NCBI RefSeq assembly: GCF_000696225.1
Contig: NZ_BAWN01000005.1
Coordinates: 55,727-119,726 of the forward strand
Direction: 5' to 3'
Length of the DNA stretch: 64,000 bases
Source of the DNA: Serpentinimonas barnesii
GTDB lineage: Bacteria > Pseudomonadota > Gammaproteobacteria > Burkholderiales > Burkholderiaceae_C
In this document: piece after piece, positions 16,846 through 27,022 of the stretch
Position numbering within the stretch: the stretch's first letter is position 1
Layout: each line of letters begins with the position of its first letter
Made by a program: the position numbers and the translations under genes
The notes under the pieces: model-generated
Database searches by the model: none
Seen by the model: the letters and a program-made list of their open reading frames with translations, nothing else
Told to the model about the DNA's origin: nothing

Positions 16846-19113
16846 ATGGAAAAACCCGAACTGGCGCGCCATGCGCTGGCCAGCTACGACCGGCTGCTGC
16901 AACTCGACCCCGGGTTGCGGCCGCGGCCGGGGCAGCGCCTGATGGCGGAACAAGTGGCGCAAACCTTTAGCTTGGCCGATCTGGGCCAGTCGGCGGCTGC
17001 ACCGACGCTGCCCGGGGTCAAACCAGCGCGTGCCGTGGCGGTCATCCAGGCCGGTACTGGGGTCGGAAAATCATTGGCCTACTGTGCGCCGGCCCTTGCC
17101 ATGGCGCTGGAGCGCAACACGCGCTTGCTCATCAGCACCGCCACCGTGGCCCTGCAGGAGCAACTGGTGCACAAGGATTTGCCCGCGCTGGCGGCGCAGT
17201 CGGAGCAACCGTTTCGGTTTGCCTTGGCCAAGGGGCGTGGGCGCTACGTGTGCAAGCTCAAGCTGGAGCGTCAGTTGTCCCGCTTGGGCGGGGCGCGCAC
17301 CAGTGACGGCGGCGCCGAGGAGGATTCGCACGAAGACGATTGGTTTCTCGAGGGCCAGCCGACGCCGCAGGGCCCATCCGACGACTTGGCCGTTTTGTCG
17401 GCCCTGCAAGCCGAATTGGCCAGCGGTCGCTGGGGGGGCGATTTGGACACCTTGAGCCAGGCCCCGGATGGCCGCGTGTGGCAGTCGGTGGCGGTGCAGG
17501 CCAGTTCGTGTGCGGCGCGCCATTGTCCCGTTTACCACCAGTGCAGCTATTTTCAGCAGCGCAAGGAGCTGGTGGGGGCGCAGGTGATCGTGGTCAACCA
17601 CGATTTGTTGCTCAGCACCTTGGGCTCGCGCACCTTGCCCGAGCTCGACAACTGCCTGCTGGTGATTGACGAGGCGCACCACCTGCCAGCCGTCGCATTG
17701 GAGCAGTTTGCCAGCCGCATGGACTTGAGCCGTTTGGGCTGGATCGAGCGGCTGGCTCAGCGCGCCCTGCGCACGGGTGCCGCGCTGGGGCTGGACGAGT
17801 TGGCCGCCGTGCCCGGACATGCGGCGGCGCTGCGCTCGGCGATGCAAGAGCTGGCGCGTTTGGTGGTGCTCGAATTTGGTGCCGAACTGGGCGGCGCGCC
17901 GCATTCACAAGGCGCCCAAGCCAGCCTGGGTGGCCGCCAGACCGCAGTCGCAGCCTTGGGGGCGGCAGCCACGGGTTTTGCGCCCGAGCGCGTGGCCCGC
18001 CTTGGTGCAGGCCTAACGCCACCCGCGCTGCTGGAACCCCTGAACGCTTTGCTGCGCAGCGCGGGTGCATTTATCGATTTGTTGCGGCTGCTGGCCAAGG
18101 CCTTGCGCGCCGAAATGCGCGATCAGCCCCAGCAGTCGCGCCAACTGGCCACCCAGTACGCCCAGTTGGGCAGCTTGACGCCGCGCCTTGAGGCCGCGCA
18201 CGAGACCGCGCGCCTGCTGTTGCAACAACCCACCGAGGGCACCGAGCCGGTGGCCAAGTGGTTCGGCTGGCAGTCGGCGGGGGCGGATGCGGCGCTGATG
18301 GCGCACGCCAGCCCCACTTTGCCTGGCAGCACCCTGCGCCAGCACCTGTGGGGCTCGGTGCGGGCGGCGGTGCTGACCTCGGCCACCTTGAGCAGCGCGG
18401 GCCGTTTTGATTATTTTTTGCGCGAATCCGGCCTCGATCAAGACCCCGACGTTTGTGCCCTTGAGGTGCCCAGCCCCTTTGATTTCAGCCGCCAAGGGCG
18501 CATCGTGCTGGCCAGCACACACGCCGACCCCAAAGACGCCGGCGCCTTCAATGCCGAGCTGGTGCGCAGCCTGTTGCAGGATTTGGCCGACGTGCGGCAT
18601 GGGGCGCTGGTGCTGTTCACCTCGCGCCTGCAGATGCGGCTGGCTTGCGAGGCGCTGCCGCCTACCCTGCGCGAGCGCGTGCTGGTGCAAAGCGAGCGGC
18701 CGCGTCAGCGCCTGCTGCGCCTGCACGCCGAGCGGGTGGCGGCCGGGCAGCCCTCAATCATTTTTGGGATGCAGTCCTTTGGCGAAGGGCTGGATTTGGC
18801 GGGCCAACTGTGCGAAGACCTGTTTATTACCAAGTTGCCCTTTGCCCCGCCCGATGACCCAGTGGGTCAGGCGCGCGCCGAGTGGCTGCGCGCTGCCGGG
18901 CGCGATCCGTTTCAGGAACTGGTGCTGCCCGCCGCCGCGATCCGGCTGGCGCAGTGGGTGGGGCGCGCCATTCGCACCGAAGACGACCAGGCGCAGGTCT
19001 ATTGCTACGACCGTCGCCTGCACCAGAGCCGTTTTGGCCAGCAGATGCTGGCCGGGCTACCGCCTTTCGAGCGCGTGCTGCGCCCGCTGCCGCCTGCACC
19101 AGCCCCGCATTAA
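16846..19113 (+). CDS. dinG: DinG-type ATP-dependent DNA helicase
   Basis: Superfamily 2 5'-3' DNA helicase of the XPD/DinG group, resolving structured DNA or RNA-DNA hybrids. The Walker A GTGVGKS is at 70-76, and the Walker B/motif II DEAHH begins at residue 275. The cysteines of GRYVCK and of the CAARHCPVYHQC cluster fit the Fe-S cluster that splits helicase domain 1. The C-terminal helicase domain contains FGMQSFGEGLDLAG and QWVGRAIRTEDD. I chose ATG 16846 (MEKPELARHA) because upstream codons read the hexanucleotide tract. It has 755 residues. Confidence 0.93.
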   Translation: MEKPELARHALASYDRLLQLDPGLRPRPGQRLMAEQVAQTFSLADLGQSAAAPTLPGVKPARAVAVIQAGTGVGKSLAYCAPALAMALERNTRLLISTATVALQEQLVHKDLPALAAQSEQPFRFALAKGRGRYVCKLKLERQLSRLGGARTSDGGAEEDSHEDDWFLEGQPTPQGPSDDLAVLSALQAELASGRWGGDLDTLSQAPDGRVWQSVAVQASSCAARHCPVYHQCSYFQQRKELVGAQVIVVNHDLLLSTLGSRTLPELDNCLLVIDEAHHLPAVALEQFASRMDLSRLGWIERLAQRALRTGAALGLDELAAVPGHAAALRSAMQELARLVVLEFGAELGGAPHSQGAQASLGGRQTAVAALGAAATGFAPERVARLGAGLTPPALLEPLNALLRSAGAFIDLLRLLAKALRAEMRDQPQQSRQLATQYAQLGSLTPRLEAAHETARLLLQQPTEGTEPVAKWFGWQSAGADAALMAHASPTLPGSTLRQHLWGSVRAAVLTSATLSSAGRFDYFLRESGLDQDPDVCALEVPSPFDFSRQGRIVLASTHADPKDAGAFNAELVRSLLQDLADVRHGALVLFTSRLQMRLACEALPPTLRERVLVQSERPRQRLLRLHAERVAAGQPSIIFGMQSFGEGLDLAGQLCEDLFITKLPFAPPDDPVGQARAEWLRAAGRDPFQELVLPAAAIRLAQWVGRAIRTEDDQAQVYCYDRRLHQSRFGQQMLAGLPPFERVLRPLPPAPAPH

Positions 19114-19150
19114 GCAAGGCTGGCGCGGACCGGGCAAGCCGTCCGGGGTT

Positions 19151-19582
19151 TCAGGCCCCAGCAGGAGGAAACTTTTTGTACCAAGCCCCATAGGCCCAGC
19201 AAGCGGCGCAAAACGAGAATGCCCACTCAAGTGTGGCAAAAACCACCAGCATGGCAGCCGGCACCATCCACAGGTTGCTGCCCGAGAGGAACAGCGCCAG
19301 CGACACGCTGCTGGCAATGAACAACACCTTGTTGGCAAACATTTTGGCGCCGGCGTCTTCGAGCTTGCCGGCGCAATTCAGGCGCAGCATCAGCCCTTTC
19401 CAGACGTAGTGCGACGGGCAGCGGTGGTGACCGACGAAGCCGCGCACCAGCCCCAGCGCGACCAACAGGGCCATCAGCCACGGTTGATTGAGCGCCAGCG
19501 CCAGCGCGGCGACGGCGGCAGTGATGAAAGCTTCGAGCCGGATCACGTTGGACCAGACTTGGGGAACGTCGAAACGCAGCAT
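19151..19582 (-). CDS. DUF4395 family membrane protein
   Basis: A 143-residue protein of about four transmembrane helices. The start MLRFDVPQVWSNVIRLEAF and the C-terminal FCAACWAYGAWY with its paired cysteines are typical of DUF4395. The function is unknown. ATG 19582 has GGAG at good spacing. It is divergent from dcd by 148 bases and convergent with dinG by 37 bases. Confidence 0.8.
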   Translation of the reverse strand: MLRFDVPQVWSNVIRLEAFITAAVAALALALNQPWLMALLVALGLVRGFVGHHRCPSHYVWKGLMLRLNCAGKLEDAGAKMFANKVLFIASSVSLALFLSGSNLWMVPAAMLVVFATLEWAFSFCAACWAYGAWYKKFPPAGA

Positions 19583-19730
19583 GAGAAACTCCAAAAAAAA
19601 CGGGTAGGGGTATTGTAGCGGGTTCTTCGGGAGTTTGCACGGAACTTGAATGCGCCAACGATGCGGGCCAAGCCGAGTGGCAGGCGGCGCCCTCTGCGGC
19701 CCTACAATCCGTGGCAAACGGAGTGCAGCT

Positions 19731-20297
19731 ATGAGCATCAAAAGCGACAAATGGATCCGCCGCATGGCCGAGCAGCACGGCATGATCGAGCCCTTCGAGC
19801 CGGGGCAGGTGCGCCAGGCGGACGGACAAAAAATCATCAGCTACGGCACCAGCAGCTACGGCTACGACATCCGCTGCGCGGGCGAGTTTAAGGTTTTCAC
19901 CAACATCCACAGCACGGTGGTGGACCCAAAAAACTTCGACGCCAAGAGTTTTGTGGACTTTGATGGCCCGCACTGCATCATCCCGCCCAACAGCTTTGCG
20001 CTGGCGCGCACGGTGGAGTATTTCCGCATACCGCGCAATGTGCTCACCATCTGCCTGGGCAAAAGCACCTACGCGCGCTGCGGCATCATCGTCAACGTCA
20101 CGCCCTTCGAGCCCGAGTGGGAGGGCTATGTGACGCTGGAGTTTAGCAACACCACGCCGCTGCCGGCCAAGATCTATGCCGGCGAGGGCTGCGCCCAGGT
20201 GCTGTTTTTCGAGAGCGACGAGGTGTGCGAGGTCTCTTACAAAGACCGGGGCGGCAAATACCAAGGCCAGCATGGGGTGACGCTGCCGCGCGCCTAG
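19731..20297 (+). CDS. dcd: dCTP deaminase
   Basis: Deaminates dCTP to dUTP, the main source of dUMP for thymidylate synthase (thyA is 7 kb away). It has 188 residues and starts [36 protein letters not shown] and [23 protein letters not shown] carry the nucleotide-binding and catalytic residues, including the conserved Glu in the trimer active site. ATG 19731 follows ACGGAG. Nothing is unusual. Confidence 0.97.
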   Translation: MSIKSDKWIRRMAEQHGMIEPFEPGQVRQADGQKIISYGTSSYGYDIRCAGEFKVFTNIHSTVVDPKNFDAKSFVDFDGPHCIIPPNSFALARTVEYFRIPRNVLTICLGKSTYARCGIIVNVTPFEPEWEGYVTLEFSNTTPLPAKIYAGEGCAQVLFFESDEVCEVSYKDRGGKYQGQHGVTLPRA

Positions 20298-20339
20298 GCG
20301 GGTACCTCCATCAACGCGGGCCAACTGAGTCAAGCTGCC

Positions 20340-20711
20340 ATGTCCGATCTCGATTTGTTCAGCTTTGGCCCGCAGCCCAGCGGCGAGCCCGAGCGCTCCT
20401 ACCCGCGCCGCGACCGCATCATCGATGGGCGGCCGCTGCGCCAAACTTGGGACTTGCTCGATGCGCCCCTGCAGGGCGCGCGCACCTTCAGCACCGGCCT
20501 GTGGCGCAGCGAGGTGGGCGAGTGGGCGATTGCCTTTGGCCCGACCGAGCGCGAGGTGTTTACCGTGCTGGAGGGGCGCTGCCGCATCCGGCGCGACGAC
20601 GGCAGCCACGAAGAAGCCGGCCCCGGCCAGACGCTGCACATCCCGCCCGGCTTCACTGGCTCGTTTCAGGTGCTCGAGCCGGTGCTAAAGGTTTATGTGA
20701 TCGTGGAGTAG
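20340..20711 (+). CDS. Cupin-domain protein
   Basis: A 123-residue single-domain cupin. The EREVFTVLEGRCRIRRDDG block and the second block GPGQTLHIPPGFTGSF fit the beta-barrel motifs, but the usual metal histidines of motif 1 are replaced, so metal binding is doubtful. Many relatives are annotated DUF861-type cupins of unknown role. It lies 42 bases after dcd, and its last 19 bases overlap the 3' end of the convergent sensor kinase. Confidence 0.8.
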   Translation: MSDLDLFSFGPQPSGEPERSYPRRDRIIDGRPLRQTWDLLDAPLQGARTFSTGLWRSEVGEWAIAFGPTEREVFTVLEGRCRIRRDDGSHEEAGPGQTLHIPPGFTGSFQVLEPVLKVYVIVE

Positions 20712-22147
20712 GGTGGCTCCACTAGGGGCAGCCGCACGCAGGCGCGCAGCCCAAGGGCGTGGCCGCGCTCGTCGAGCCGATTCTGCAATGTGATCTGACC
20801 GCCCAGCGTTTGCACGATGCCGTGGCATATGGCCAGCCCTAGGCCCGATCCATGCGGCGCGTGGGCGGCGCTGTGGAAGGGCTGAAAGGGGTTGTCGAGC
20901 AGATCCTGCGGCAGGCCACCGCCGCTGTCTTCGATGGTGAGCTGGCCCCACCCAGTGCCGGGCTGGGTTTGCAGTTCGATGCGCAGCGCGCCGCCCGCCG
21001 CCGAGTGGCGAATGGCGTTGTGCAGCAGGTTGCGCGCCAGCTCTTTGAGCGACCATTCGTGCGCCCGCACGCGCATGGTTGCGGCTGCGGGGTCGAGCAG
21101 CCATTCGAAGTCGAGCTGCTTGTCGGCCACCAGCGCGGCCACATCCAGCGCCACCGTGCGCAAGGCCTCGGCCCAGACGACCACCGGCACGTCGGACTGA
21201 ATGCGCAATTGCTCAATTTTGGCCAGCGCCAGCATCTGGTTGGCCAGCTCGGTGGCGCCATCGACGGTCTGCATCATTTCGCGCAGCGCCAACTGGGTGT
21301 CGACGTCGCCGCGCAGGGCCGATTGCAGTTGGGTGCGCAACACCGCCAGCGGTGTTTTGATCTGGTGCGAGGTGTCGCGTATGAAGCGCTTTTGGTGCTG
21401 CAACAGCTCACTCAAACGGGCCATGTGTTGGTTGGTGGCTTGCACCAAGGGCAGCAGCTCGGTTGGGGCGGCGGTGCTGTCGAGCGGGCTGAGGTCGTTT
21501 TCCGGGCGTTCGGCCAAGGCGGCGCTGAGGCGGCGCACCGGCAAGGTGGCGCGCTGCACCGCCACGTACACCACCAGGCCGATCAGGGCAATCAAGAGGC
21601 TCTGGCGCCACACCGTATCGAGCAAGATCTGGCGCGCCAGAGTTTGACGCAGTTCCAGCGTTTCGGCCACCTGGATGGTGGCCATGCCGAGCCCATGCAC
21701 GCCGGCCACGGGTTGCAGCAACACCGCCACGCGCACTGGCACGCCTTGGAAGTGGTCGTCGTAGAAGTGCACCAGCGCGGCGTACAGGGTGCGCTGGGGC
21801 AGCGTGCCATCCCATGGCGGCAGGTCGGCAAAGCCCGACACCAGTTCGCCCGAGAAGCCGGTGACGCGGTAGTACAAGCGGCTGCGGTTGTCGGCCTCGA
21901 AGGCTTCCAGCGCGGCGTAGGTGAGGGAGCCCAGCAGCCGGTGGCCAAGTGTGGCATCGGGCACCACCTCGAGTTGCTCGCCAATGGCTTTGGCGCTGGC
22001 CAGCAGGGTGCGGTCGTAGGCGGTGTCGGCCGCACTCAGGGCCTGCTGGTAGAGCACATAGGTGTTGAGCACCAGAAAAGCCAGCACCGGCAGCAAAATG
22101 CCCAGCAGCAACTGGTTGCGCAGCGAGCGTGGGGGCAATAGGTTCAT
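20693..22147 (-). CDS. tctE: Sensor histidine kinase, TctE-like
   Basis: Membrane kinase of a two-component pair that likely senses tricarboxylates or related acids. One transmembrane helix lies at about 13-32 and another at about 180-200, bracketing a periplasmic sensor. HAMP/DHp follows with the phospho-acceptor His in RDTSHQIKTP, then N box HNAIRH and G boxes (EDSGGGLP, GSGLGLAI). It has 484 residues. Its start overlaps the response regulator stop (ATGA), so the pair is translationally coupled. The divergent tctCBA operon supports the name. Confidence 0.9.
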   Translation of the reverse strand: MNLLPPRSLRNQLLLGILLPVLAFLVLNTYVLYQQALSAADTAYDRTLLASAKAIGEQLEVVPDATLGHRLLGSLTYAALEAFEADNRSRLYYRVTGFSGELVSGFADLPPWDGTLPQRTLYAALVHFYDDHFQGVPVRVAVLLQPVAGVHGLGMATIQVAETLELRQTLARQILLDTVWRQSLLIALIGLVVYVAVQRATLPVRRLSAALAERPENDLSPLDSTAAPTELLPLVQATNQHMARLSELLQHQKRFIRDTSHQIKTPLAVLRTQLQSALRGDVDTQLALREMMQTVDGATELANQMLALAKIEQLRIQSDVPVVVWAEALRTVALDVAALVADKQLDFEWLLDPAAATMRVRAHEWSLKELARNLLHNAIRHSAAGGALRIELQTQPGTGWGQLTIEDSGGGLPQDLLDNPFQPFHSAAHAPHGSGLGLAICHGIVQTLGGQITLQNRLDERGHALGLRACVRLPLVEPPYSTIT

Positions 22148-22842
22148 GCCGGAGCCTTGAGCAAATAGCCCAAGCCGCGCAAGGTCACGAGCTCGACGCC
22201 GAGGTGGGCGATTTTCTTGCGCAGCCTGTACACCACCACCTCGACCGCATCGGGCTGGATCTCGTCGGCGTGGGGAAACACCCGCTCCAGCAATTGCTCC
22301 TTGGCGATGGCCCGCCCCGGGCGCTCCAGCAGGGCGCGCAGCAGCGCCGCTTCGCGCGGTGCCAGATCGAGCGCCTGGCCCTCGAAATACACCGCGCCAC
22401 TGTCGGGGTCGGCGCGCAGGCCGCCAAACGCGGGCAGTGTGCCAACGCCGGCTGCGCTGCCGGGCTTGGTGGCGGAACTGCTCTGGCTGCGCCGGTGCAG
22501 GGCGCGCACGCGGGCCTCAAGTTCGTCGAGGTCAAAGGGCTTGGGCAGGTAGTCGTCGGCGCCGGTTTTGAGGCCGAGCACGCGGTCGCCCACGGTGCCG
22601 CGGGCGGTGAGGATGATGACCGGGGCGGCAAAGCCAGCTTGCCGCGCCTTTTGCAGCACCTGCAAACCGTCCAGCCCGGGCAGGGTCAGGTCGAGCAGCA
22701 CCACGTCGGGGGCATTGGCGGCCCATGCATCAAGGGCTTGGCGGCCGTCGCCGCACAAGGCCACTTCGATGCCGCGCCGCTGCAAGGAGCGCTGCAAGCT
22801 GGCCTGCATGGCGGGGTTGTCTTCGATCAGCAGCAGCTTCAT
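22144..22842 (-). CDS. tctD: Response regulator, OmpR/TctD-like
   Basis: A 232-residue regulator: receiver domain MKLLLIEDNPAMQ with phospho-acceptor Asp in VVLLDLTLPGLDG and conserved Lys in LPKPFD, then a winged-helix DNA-binding domain (about 135-230, VEVVVYRLRKKI and TLRGLGYLL). I chose ATG 22842, where receiver homology begins; the frame is open upstream. It is divergent from tctC with a 156-base shared promoter region, in which its operators would be expected. Confidence 0.93.
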   Translation of the reverse strand: MKLLLIEDNPAMQASLQRSLQRRGIEVALCGDGRQALDAWAANAPDVVLLDLTLPGLDGLQVLQKARQAGFAAPVIILTARGTVGDRVLGLKTGADDYLPKPFDLDELEARVRALHRRSQSSSATKPGSAAGVGTLPAFGGLRADPDSGAVYFEGQALDLAPREAALLRALLERPGRAIAKEQLLERVFPHADEIQPDAVEVVVYRLRKKIAHLGVELVTLRGLGYLLKAPA

Positions 22843-22998
22843 GGTGTCGGGGGAATTATCGTTCGATCGCATGCCTGCAGGGGCGTGCAGGGGCTTGCAC
22901 AGGCCGCAGCATGAGGGTAAACACCGATCTGGCTGACAGCGCTTTGACAGCCTGGTGGCGCACCATGGCGTCATTCCAAAACCAACCGGAGACATGCC

Positions 22999-23964
22999 AT
23001 GCGACGCGACACCTTTCTCAAATCCCTCACAGCACTGGCGGCGGTCAGCGCCACCGGCTTGCCCCTCACAGCATCGGCACAGTCAGCGCTGCGCCTGATG
23101 ATTCCGGCCAACCCCGGCGGTGGCTGGGACCTGACCGGACGCGCCCTTGGCCAAGCCCTGCAAGATGCGGGGCAGGCACAGTCGGTCACCTTTGAAAACC
23201 GCGGTGGGGCTGCGGGCACGATCGGGCTGGCGCAGTTTTACAACGCGCGCCGCGCCGACCCCGACGCCCTGATGGTGATGGGGGCGGTGATGCTGGGGGG
23301 CATCATCACCGGCCGGCCGCCGGTGAGCATCACCCAAATCACCCCGATCGCGCGCCTGACGACCGAGTTCAACGTGTTCGTGCTGCCCGCCGATTCGCCG
23401 CTGCGCACCATGCGCGATGTGGTCGAGCAGTTGCGGCGCGACCCGGGCAGCGTCAAATGGGGCGGCGGTTCGCGCGGGGCCACCGAACACGTGGCGGCGG
23501 CCCTGATTGCCCGCGCCGCGGGCGTCGATGCCGGGCGCATCAACTACGTGCCGTTTCGCGGCGGTGGCGAGGCGGTTGCGGCCATTCTGGGCGGCAACGT
23601 GACGGTCGGCGGCAGCGGCCTGAGCGAATTTTTGCCCCACATTCAGTCCGGGCGCATGCGCGCCATCGCCGTCACCTCCGAGCAGCGCCTGCCTGGGCAC
23701 AACATCCCGACCCTGCGTGAGCAGGGCATCGACGTGGTGATCGGCAACTGGCGCGGCGTCTATGGCGCGGCGGGCATCACCCCTGCGCAACGCGCCGCCC
23801 TGACCGTGCGGGTGCAGCGCGCCACCGAAAGCCAGACCTGGCGCACGGCCTTGCAAACCAATGGCTGGACACCGGCGTTCTTGTCCGGGCCGGCTTTTGA
23901 CCAGTTCGTCGAGCGCGATTTTGCCCGCCTGCGCGCCGTCATGGCGATGTCGGGCATGATCTGA
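22999..23964 (+). CDS. tctC: Tricarboxylate-binding protein TctC (Bug family)
   Basis: Periplasmic solute receptor of a tripartite tricarboxylate transporter (TTT). An N-terminal signal of about 27 residues carries a twin arginine (MRRDTFLKSL) and ends TASA. The mature part has the family markers ANPGGGWDLTGRAL near its start and GGGSRGATEHVAAAL in the middle. It has 321 residues, with CCGGAGA before ATG 22999. The genus-typical expansion of Bug proteins makes the ligand uncertain, but association with tctBA makes it the cognate receptor. Confidence 0.93.
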   Translation: MRRDTFLKSLTALAAVSATGLPLTASAQSALRLMIPANPGGGWDLTGRALGQALQDAGQAQSVTFENRGGAAGTIGLAQFYNARRADPDALMVMGAVMLGGIITGRPPVSITQITPIARLTTEFNVFVLPADSPLRTMRDVVEQLRRDPGSVKWGGGSRGATEHVAAALIARAAGVDAGRINYVPFRGGGEAVAAILGGNVTVGGSGLSEFLPHIQSGRMRAIAVTSEQRLPGHNIPTLREQGIDVVIGNWRGVYGAAGITPAQRAALTVRVQRATESQTWRTALQTNGWTPAFLSGPAFDQFVERDFARLRAVMAMSGMI

Positions 23965-23986
23965 ACCGCGTTCACGGATCCAAGCC

Positions 23987-24544
23987 ATGACGCAAGCCTC
24001 CGAATCGCCGCAGCTGCCACAACCCGCGCACTCCGCGCATTCCTCGCACTCGGTCGCGCTGCAGGTGCTGCTGGCGCTGGGGGTGTTGGCGGTGGCGGCG
24101 CTGCTGGCTTACGGCGCAACGCAGATTCCCTCCGAGGCCGGGTATGCGGGCATCGGGCCCAACTTTTTGCCTTGGGTGGTGGCGGCGGCCCTGCTGGTGT
24201 GTGGGGGCTTGCTGTTGCGCCAGGCCCTCACGGGTGGCTTCCAAGACCTCGACGAGGCCTCGGGGGCGCCGCGCGCCGACTGGCATGCTTGGGCCTGGGT
24301 TTCGGCCGGGGTGCTGGCCAACGCGGCGCTGATCGAGCACATCGGTTTCGTGCTTAGTTGCGCCCTGTGCTTCATGCTGGCCGTGCGCGGCTTGCGCATT
24401 GCCGAAGGCAAGCCCACTGGCGGTCTGATGGGGCTGCTGCGCGACGCAGCCATCGGCCTGCTGCTGGCGGCCCCGGTGTACTGGCTGTTTGCCCAACTGC
24501 TGGCGGTCAACCTGCCCGGCCTGACCGATACCGGTTGGATCTGA
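23987..24544 (+). CDS. tctB: TTT transporter small membrane subunit TctB
   Basis: A 185-residue subunit with four transmembrane helices (about 22-45, 58-78, 100-135 and 145-180) and a His/Ser-rich N-terminus. It starts 22 bases after tctC and ends 34 bases before tctA. It partners TctA to make the membrane carrier. Sequence conservation in this family is weak, so the identification rests on topology and gene order. Confidence 0.88.
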   Translation: MTQASESPQLPQPAHSAHSSHSVALQVLLALGVLAVAALLAYGATQIPSEAGYAGIGPNFLPWVVAAALLVCGGLLLRQALTGGFQDLDEASGAPRADWHAWAWVSAGVLANAALIEHIGFVLSCALCFMLAVRGLRIAEGKPTGGLMGLLRDAAIGLLLAAPVYWLFAQLLAVNLPGLTDTGWI

Positions 24545-24578
24545 GCCTACCTTTGGGCCGCGCCTAGCGGCATTCGCG

Positions 24579-26069
24579 ATGGAAACTTTTGACCTCTTGA
24601 TGAGCGGTTTTGCCACCGCCGCGACCCCGTCCAACCTGATGTGGGCCTTTTTGGGCTGCGCGCTGGGCACGGCGATCGGGGTGTTGCCGGGTTTGGGGCC
24701 GGCCGTGACGGTGGCCATGCTGCTGCCCATCACGGCCCAGGTGGAACCCACCGGCTCGCTGATTTTTTTCGTCGGCATTTACCTTGGGGCCATGTACGGC
24801 GGCTCGACCACCTCCATTTTGCTCAACACCCCGGGCGAGACCGGCACCATGGTGACGGCGCTGGAGGGCTTCAAGATGGCCAAGAGCGGGCGCGCTGGAG
24901 CCGCCTTGGCCACAGCGGCGATCGGCTCCTTCGTGGCCGGCACCATAGCCATCGTGTTGCTGACCCTGTTTGCGCCCGCAGTCGCTAATTGGGCGGTAGA
25001 GCTCGGGCCGCCCGAGTACTTCGCCCTCATGCTGCTGGCTTTTGTCACCGTCAGCACGGTGTTGGGCAAAAGCGCGCTGCGCGGCCTCACCGCCCTATTT
25101 CTCGGGCTGGCGCTGGGGCTGGTGGGGATGGACCAGATCACCGGTCAGGTGCGCTACACCGGTGGCGTGCTCGAGTTCATGGACGGCATTGAGGTGGTGC
25201 TGGTGGCGGTGGGCCTGTTTGCAGTGGCCGAGGCGATCTACAACGCCATGTACGAGGGCCGCAGCACCAGCACCATGAACCGCCTGACCCGGGTGCGCAT
25301 GACCGGTAGCGAGTGGCGCCGCTCGTGGCCGGCGTGGTTGCGCGGGGCGGGCATGGGCTTTCCGTTTGGCACCATTCCGGCCGGCGGCACCGAGATTCCC
25401 ACCTTCTTGAGCTACGCCACCGAGCGCAAGCTGATAGCACCGCAGCACCGGGCCGAGTTTGGCAGCACCGGCGCGATCGAGGGCGTGGCGGGCCCGGAGG
25501 CCGCCAACAACGCCGCCGCCACCGGCACCCTGGTGCCCTTGCTGGCCTTGGGGATACCGACTTCGGTCACGACTGCGGTTCTGCTGACGGCGCTGCAAAA
25601 CTACGGGCTCAATCCGGGGCCGCAGTTGTTCCAGACCTCGGAGGCGCTGGTGTGGGCGCTGATCGCCTCGCTCTACATTGGCAACGTGATGCTGCTGCTG
25701 CTCAACCTGCCCCTGATCCGGCTCTGGGTCAAGCTGCTGCTGGTGCCCAAACCGATGCTGTACGCGGGCATCATGGTGTTTGCCACGGTCGGGGTGTACG
25801 GCATGCGCCAGAGCGCTTTTGATCTGTTCCTGATGTTTGCCGTGGGCATGCTGGGGGTGCTGATGCGGCGCTTCGATTTCCCGATTGCGCCGGTGATCGT
25901 GGGCCTGATTTTGGGCCCGCTGGCCGAGGCGCAGTTGCGCAACGCGCTCTCGATTGGCGAGGGCAACTGGTCGGTCTTCATCGAACGCCCGCTCTCGCTG
26001 GCGTTGCTGCTGGTGGTGCTGCTGGTGTTGATCACGCCGCGTTGGTTGGCGTGGCGGCGGCGCGCCTGA
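24579..26069 (+). CDS. tctA: TTT transporter large membrane subunit TctA
   Basis: A 496-residue membrane protein with about 11-12 helices. The family markers [35 protein letters not shown] and [18 protein letters not shown] are present. The PGLGP and GPEAANN segments form the two repeated substrate/cation sites. It is the last gene of the tctCBA operon and convergent with a DMT-family gene. Confidence 0.95.
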   Translation: METFDLLMSGFATAATPSNLMWAFLGCALGTAIGVLPGLGPAVTVAMLLPITAQVEPTGSLIFFVGIYLGAMYGGSTTSILLNTPGETGTMVTALEGFKMAKSGRAGAALATAAIGSFVAGTIAIVLLTLFAPAVANWAVELGPPEYFALMLLAFVTVSTVLGKSALRGLTALFLGLALGLVGMDQITGQVRYTGGVLEFMDGIEVVLVAVGLFAVAEAIYNAMYEGRSTSTMNRLTRVRMTGSEWRRSWPAWLRGAGMGFPFGTIPAGGTEIPTFLSYATERKLIAPQHRAEFGSTGAIEGVAGPEAANNAAATGTLVPLLALGIPTSVTTAVLLTALQNYGLNPGPQLFQTSEALVWALIASLYIGNVMLLLLNLPLIRLWVKLLLVPKPMLYAGIMVFATVGVYGMRQSAFDLFLMFAVGMLGVLMRRFDFPIAPVIVGLILGPLAEAQLRNALSIGEGNWSVFIERPLSLALLLVVLLVLITPRWLAWRRRA

Positions 26070-26102
26070 GCCAGCCCCGGTGCCCGCCGGTGCCTGCGCT
26101 CT

Positions 26103-26996
26103 TCAGCGCGGCCAAAGCCGGCGCAGGCTGCCCGGCGGCAGCAGCACCGCCGCAATCGCGACCATGACGCAGATCACCGCCACGCCGTCTTGCCAGCGCG
26201 GCCATTCGTCCATGATCAGGGTGGCGCTGGCGGTGCCGATCAGGGGCACCATCATCACGCTCATGGCGCTGGTGGCGGGTGGCAGATGCCGCGCCAGCGA
26301 AAACCAGATGATCTGCGCAAAGCCGTAGTTGAACACCACGCCGTAGGCCAGGCTGATCCACATCGGCACGCTAAAGTGGAACTGCGGCCACGGCTCGCTC
26401 ATGGCCGCCAGCACCCACATGCAGACGCTGGTGAGCGCCATCATCCACACCGTGAGCGCCTCCACCGGCAGCGTCAGGTGGGCGCGGCGCATCATCAGGG
26501 TGCCGATGGCCCAGCACATGGCCGCACCCAGCATCACGGCCACGCCAAAGGGGCTGCCGGCCAGGTTGCCCCATTCGTCGGCCAACAGCAACGCAACCGC
26601 CAGCAGCACCGCCAGCGCGGCGGCTACGCTGCGCCGGGTCAGGTGCTGGCGAAAGAACAGCGCGCCCAGCAGCACCGTCCAGACCGGCATGGTAAAGCCC
26701 AGAATGGCGGCGCGCCCGCTGGCCAGCGCCTGCACGCCAAAAATCGAGAGCGTGTGCCAGCCCAGCAGATTGGGCAAGCCCAGCACGACCACGCTGCGCC
26801 ACTCGCTGCCCTGCGGCAGCATGCGCACCCCGCGCATATAAAAAAACACCGCCAGCCAGAGCGTGCCGCCGGTCATGGTGAAGGCGCGAAAGTACAGCGG
26901 CGTGAGCTCTTGCAGCGAGAGCTTCATCATGGGCCAGTTGACGCCCCACATGAGTGTGAGCGCAACCAAGCCGACCAGTTGCTGGCGGTTGAGCAT
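26103..26996 (-). CDS. EamA/DMT-family transporter
   Basis: A 297-residue inner-membrane protein with ten predicted helices in two EamA repeats (MWGVNWPMMKLSL in repeat 1; WAIGTLMMRR opening repeat 2). Such proteins usually export amino acids or related metabolites. The substrate is not identifiable. It is convergent with tctA; upstream lies a palindromic element. Confidence 0.88.
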   Translation of the reverse strand: MLNRQQLVGLVALTLMWGVNWPMMKLSLQELTPLYFRAFTMTGGTLWLAVFFYMRGVRMLPQGSEWRSVVVLGLPNLLGWHTLSIFGVQALASGRAAILGFTMPVWTVLLGALFFRQHLTRRSVAAALAVLLAVALLLADEWGNLAGSPFGVAVMLGAAMCWAIGTLMMRRAHLTLPVEALTVWMMALTSVCMWVLAAMSEPWPQFHFSVPMWISLAYGVVFNYGFAQIIWFSLARHLPPATSAMSVMMVPLIGTASATLIMDEWPRWQDGVAVICVMVAIAAVLLPPGSLRRLWPR

Positions 26997-27022
26997 GGGG
27001 GCGTGTTTAGGGCAGGGGATTC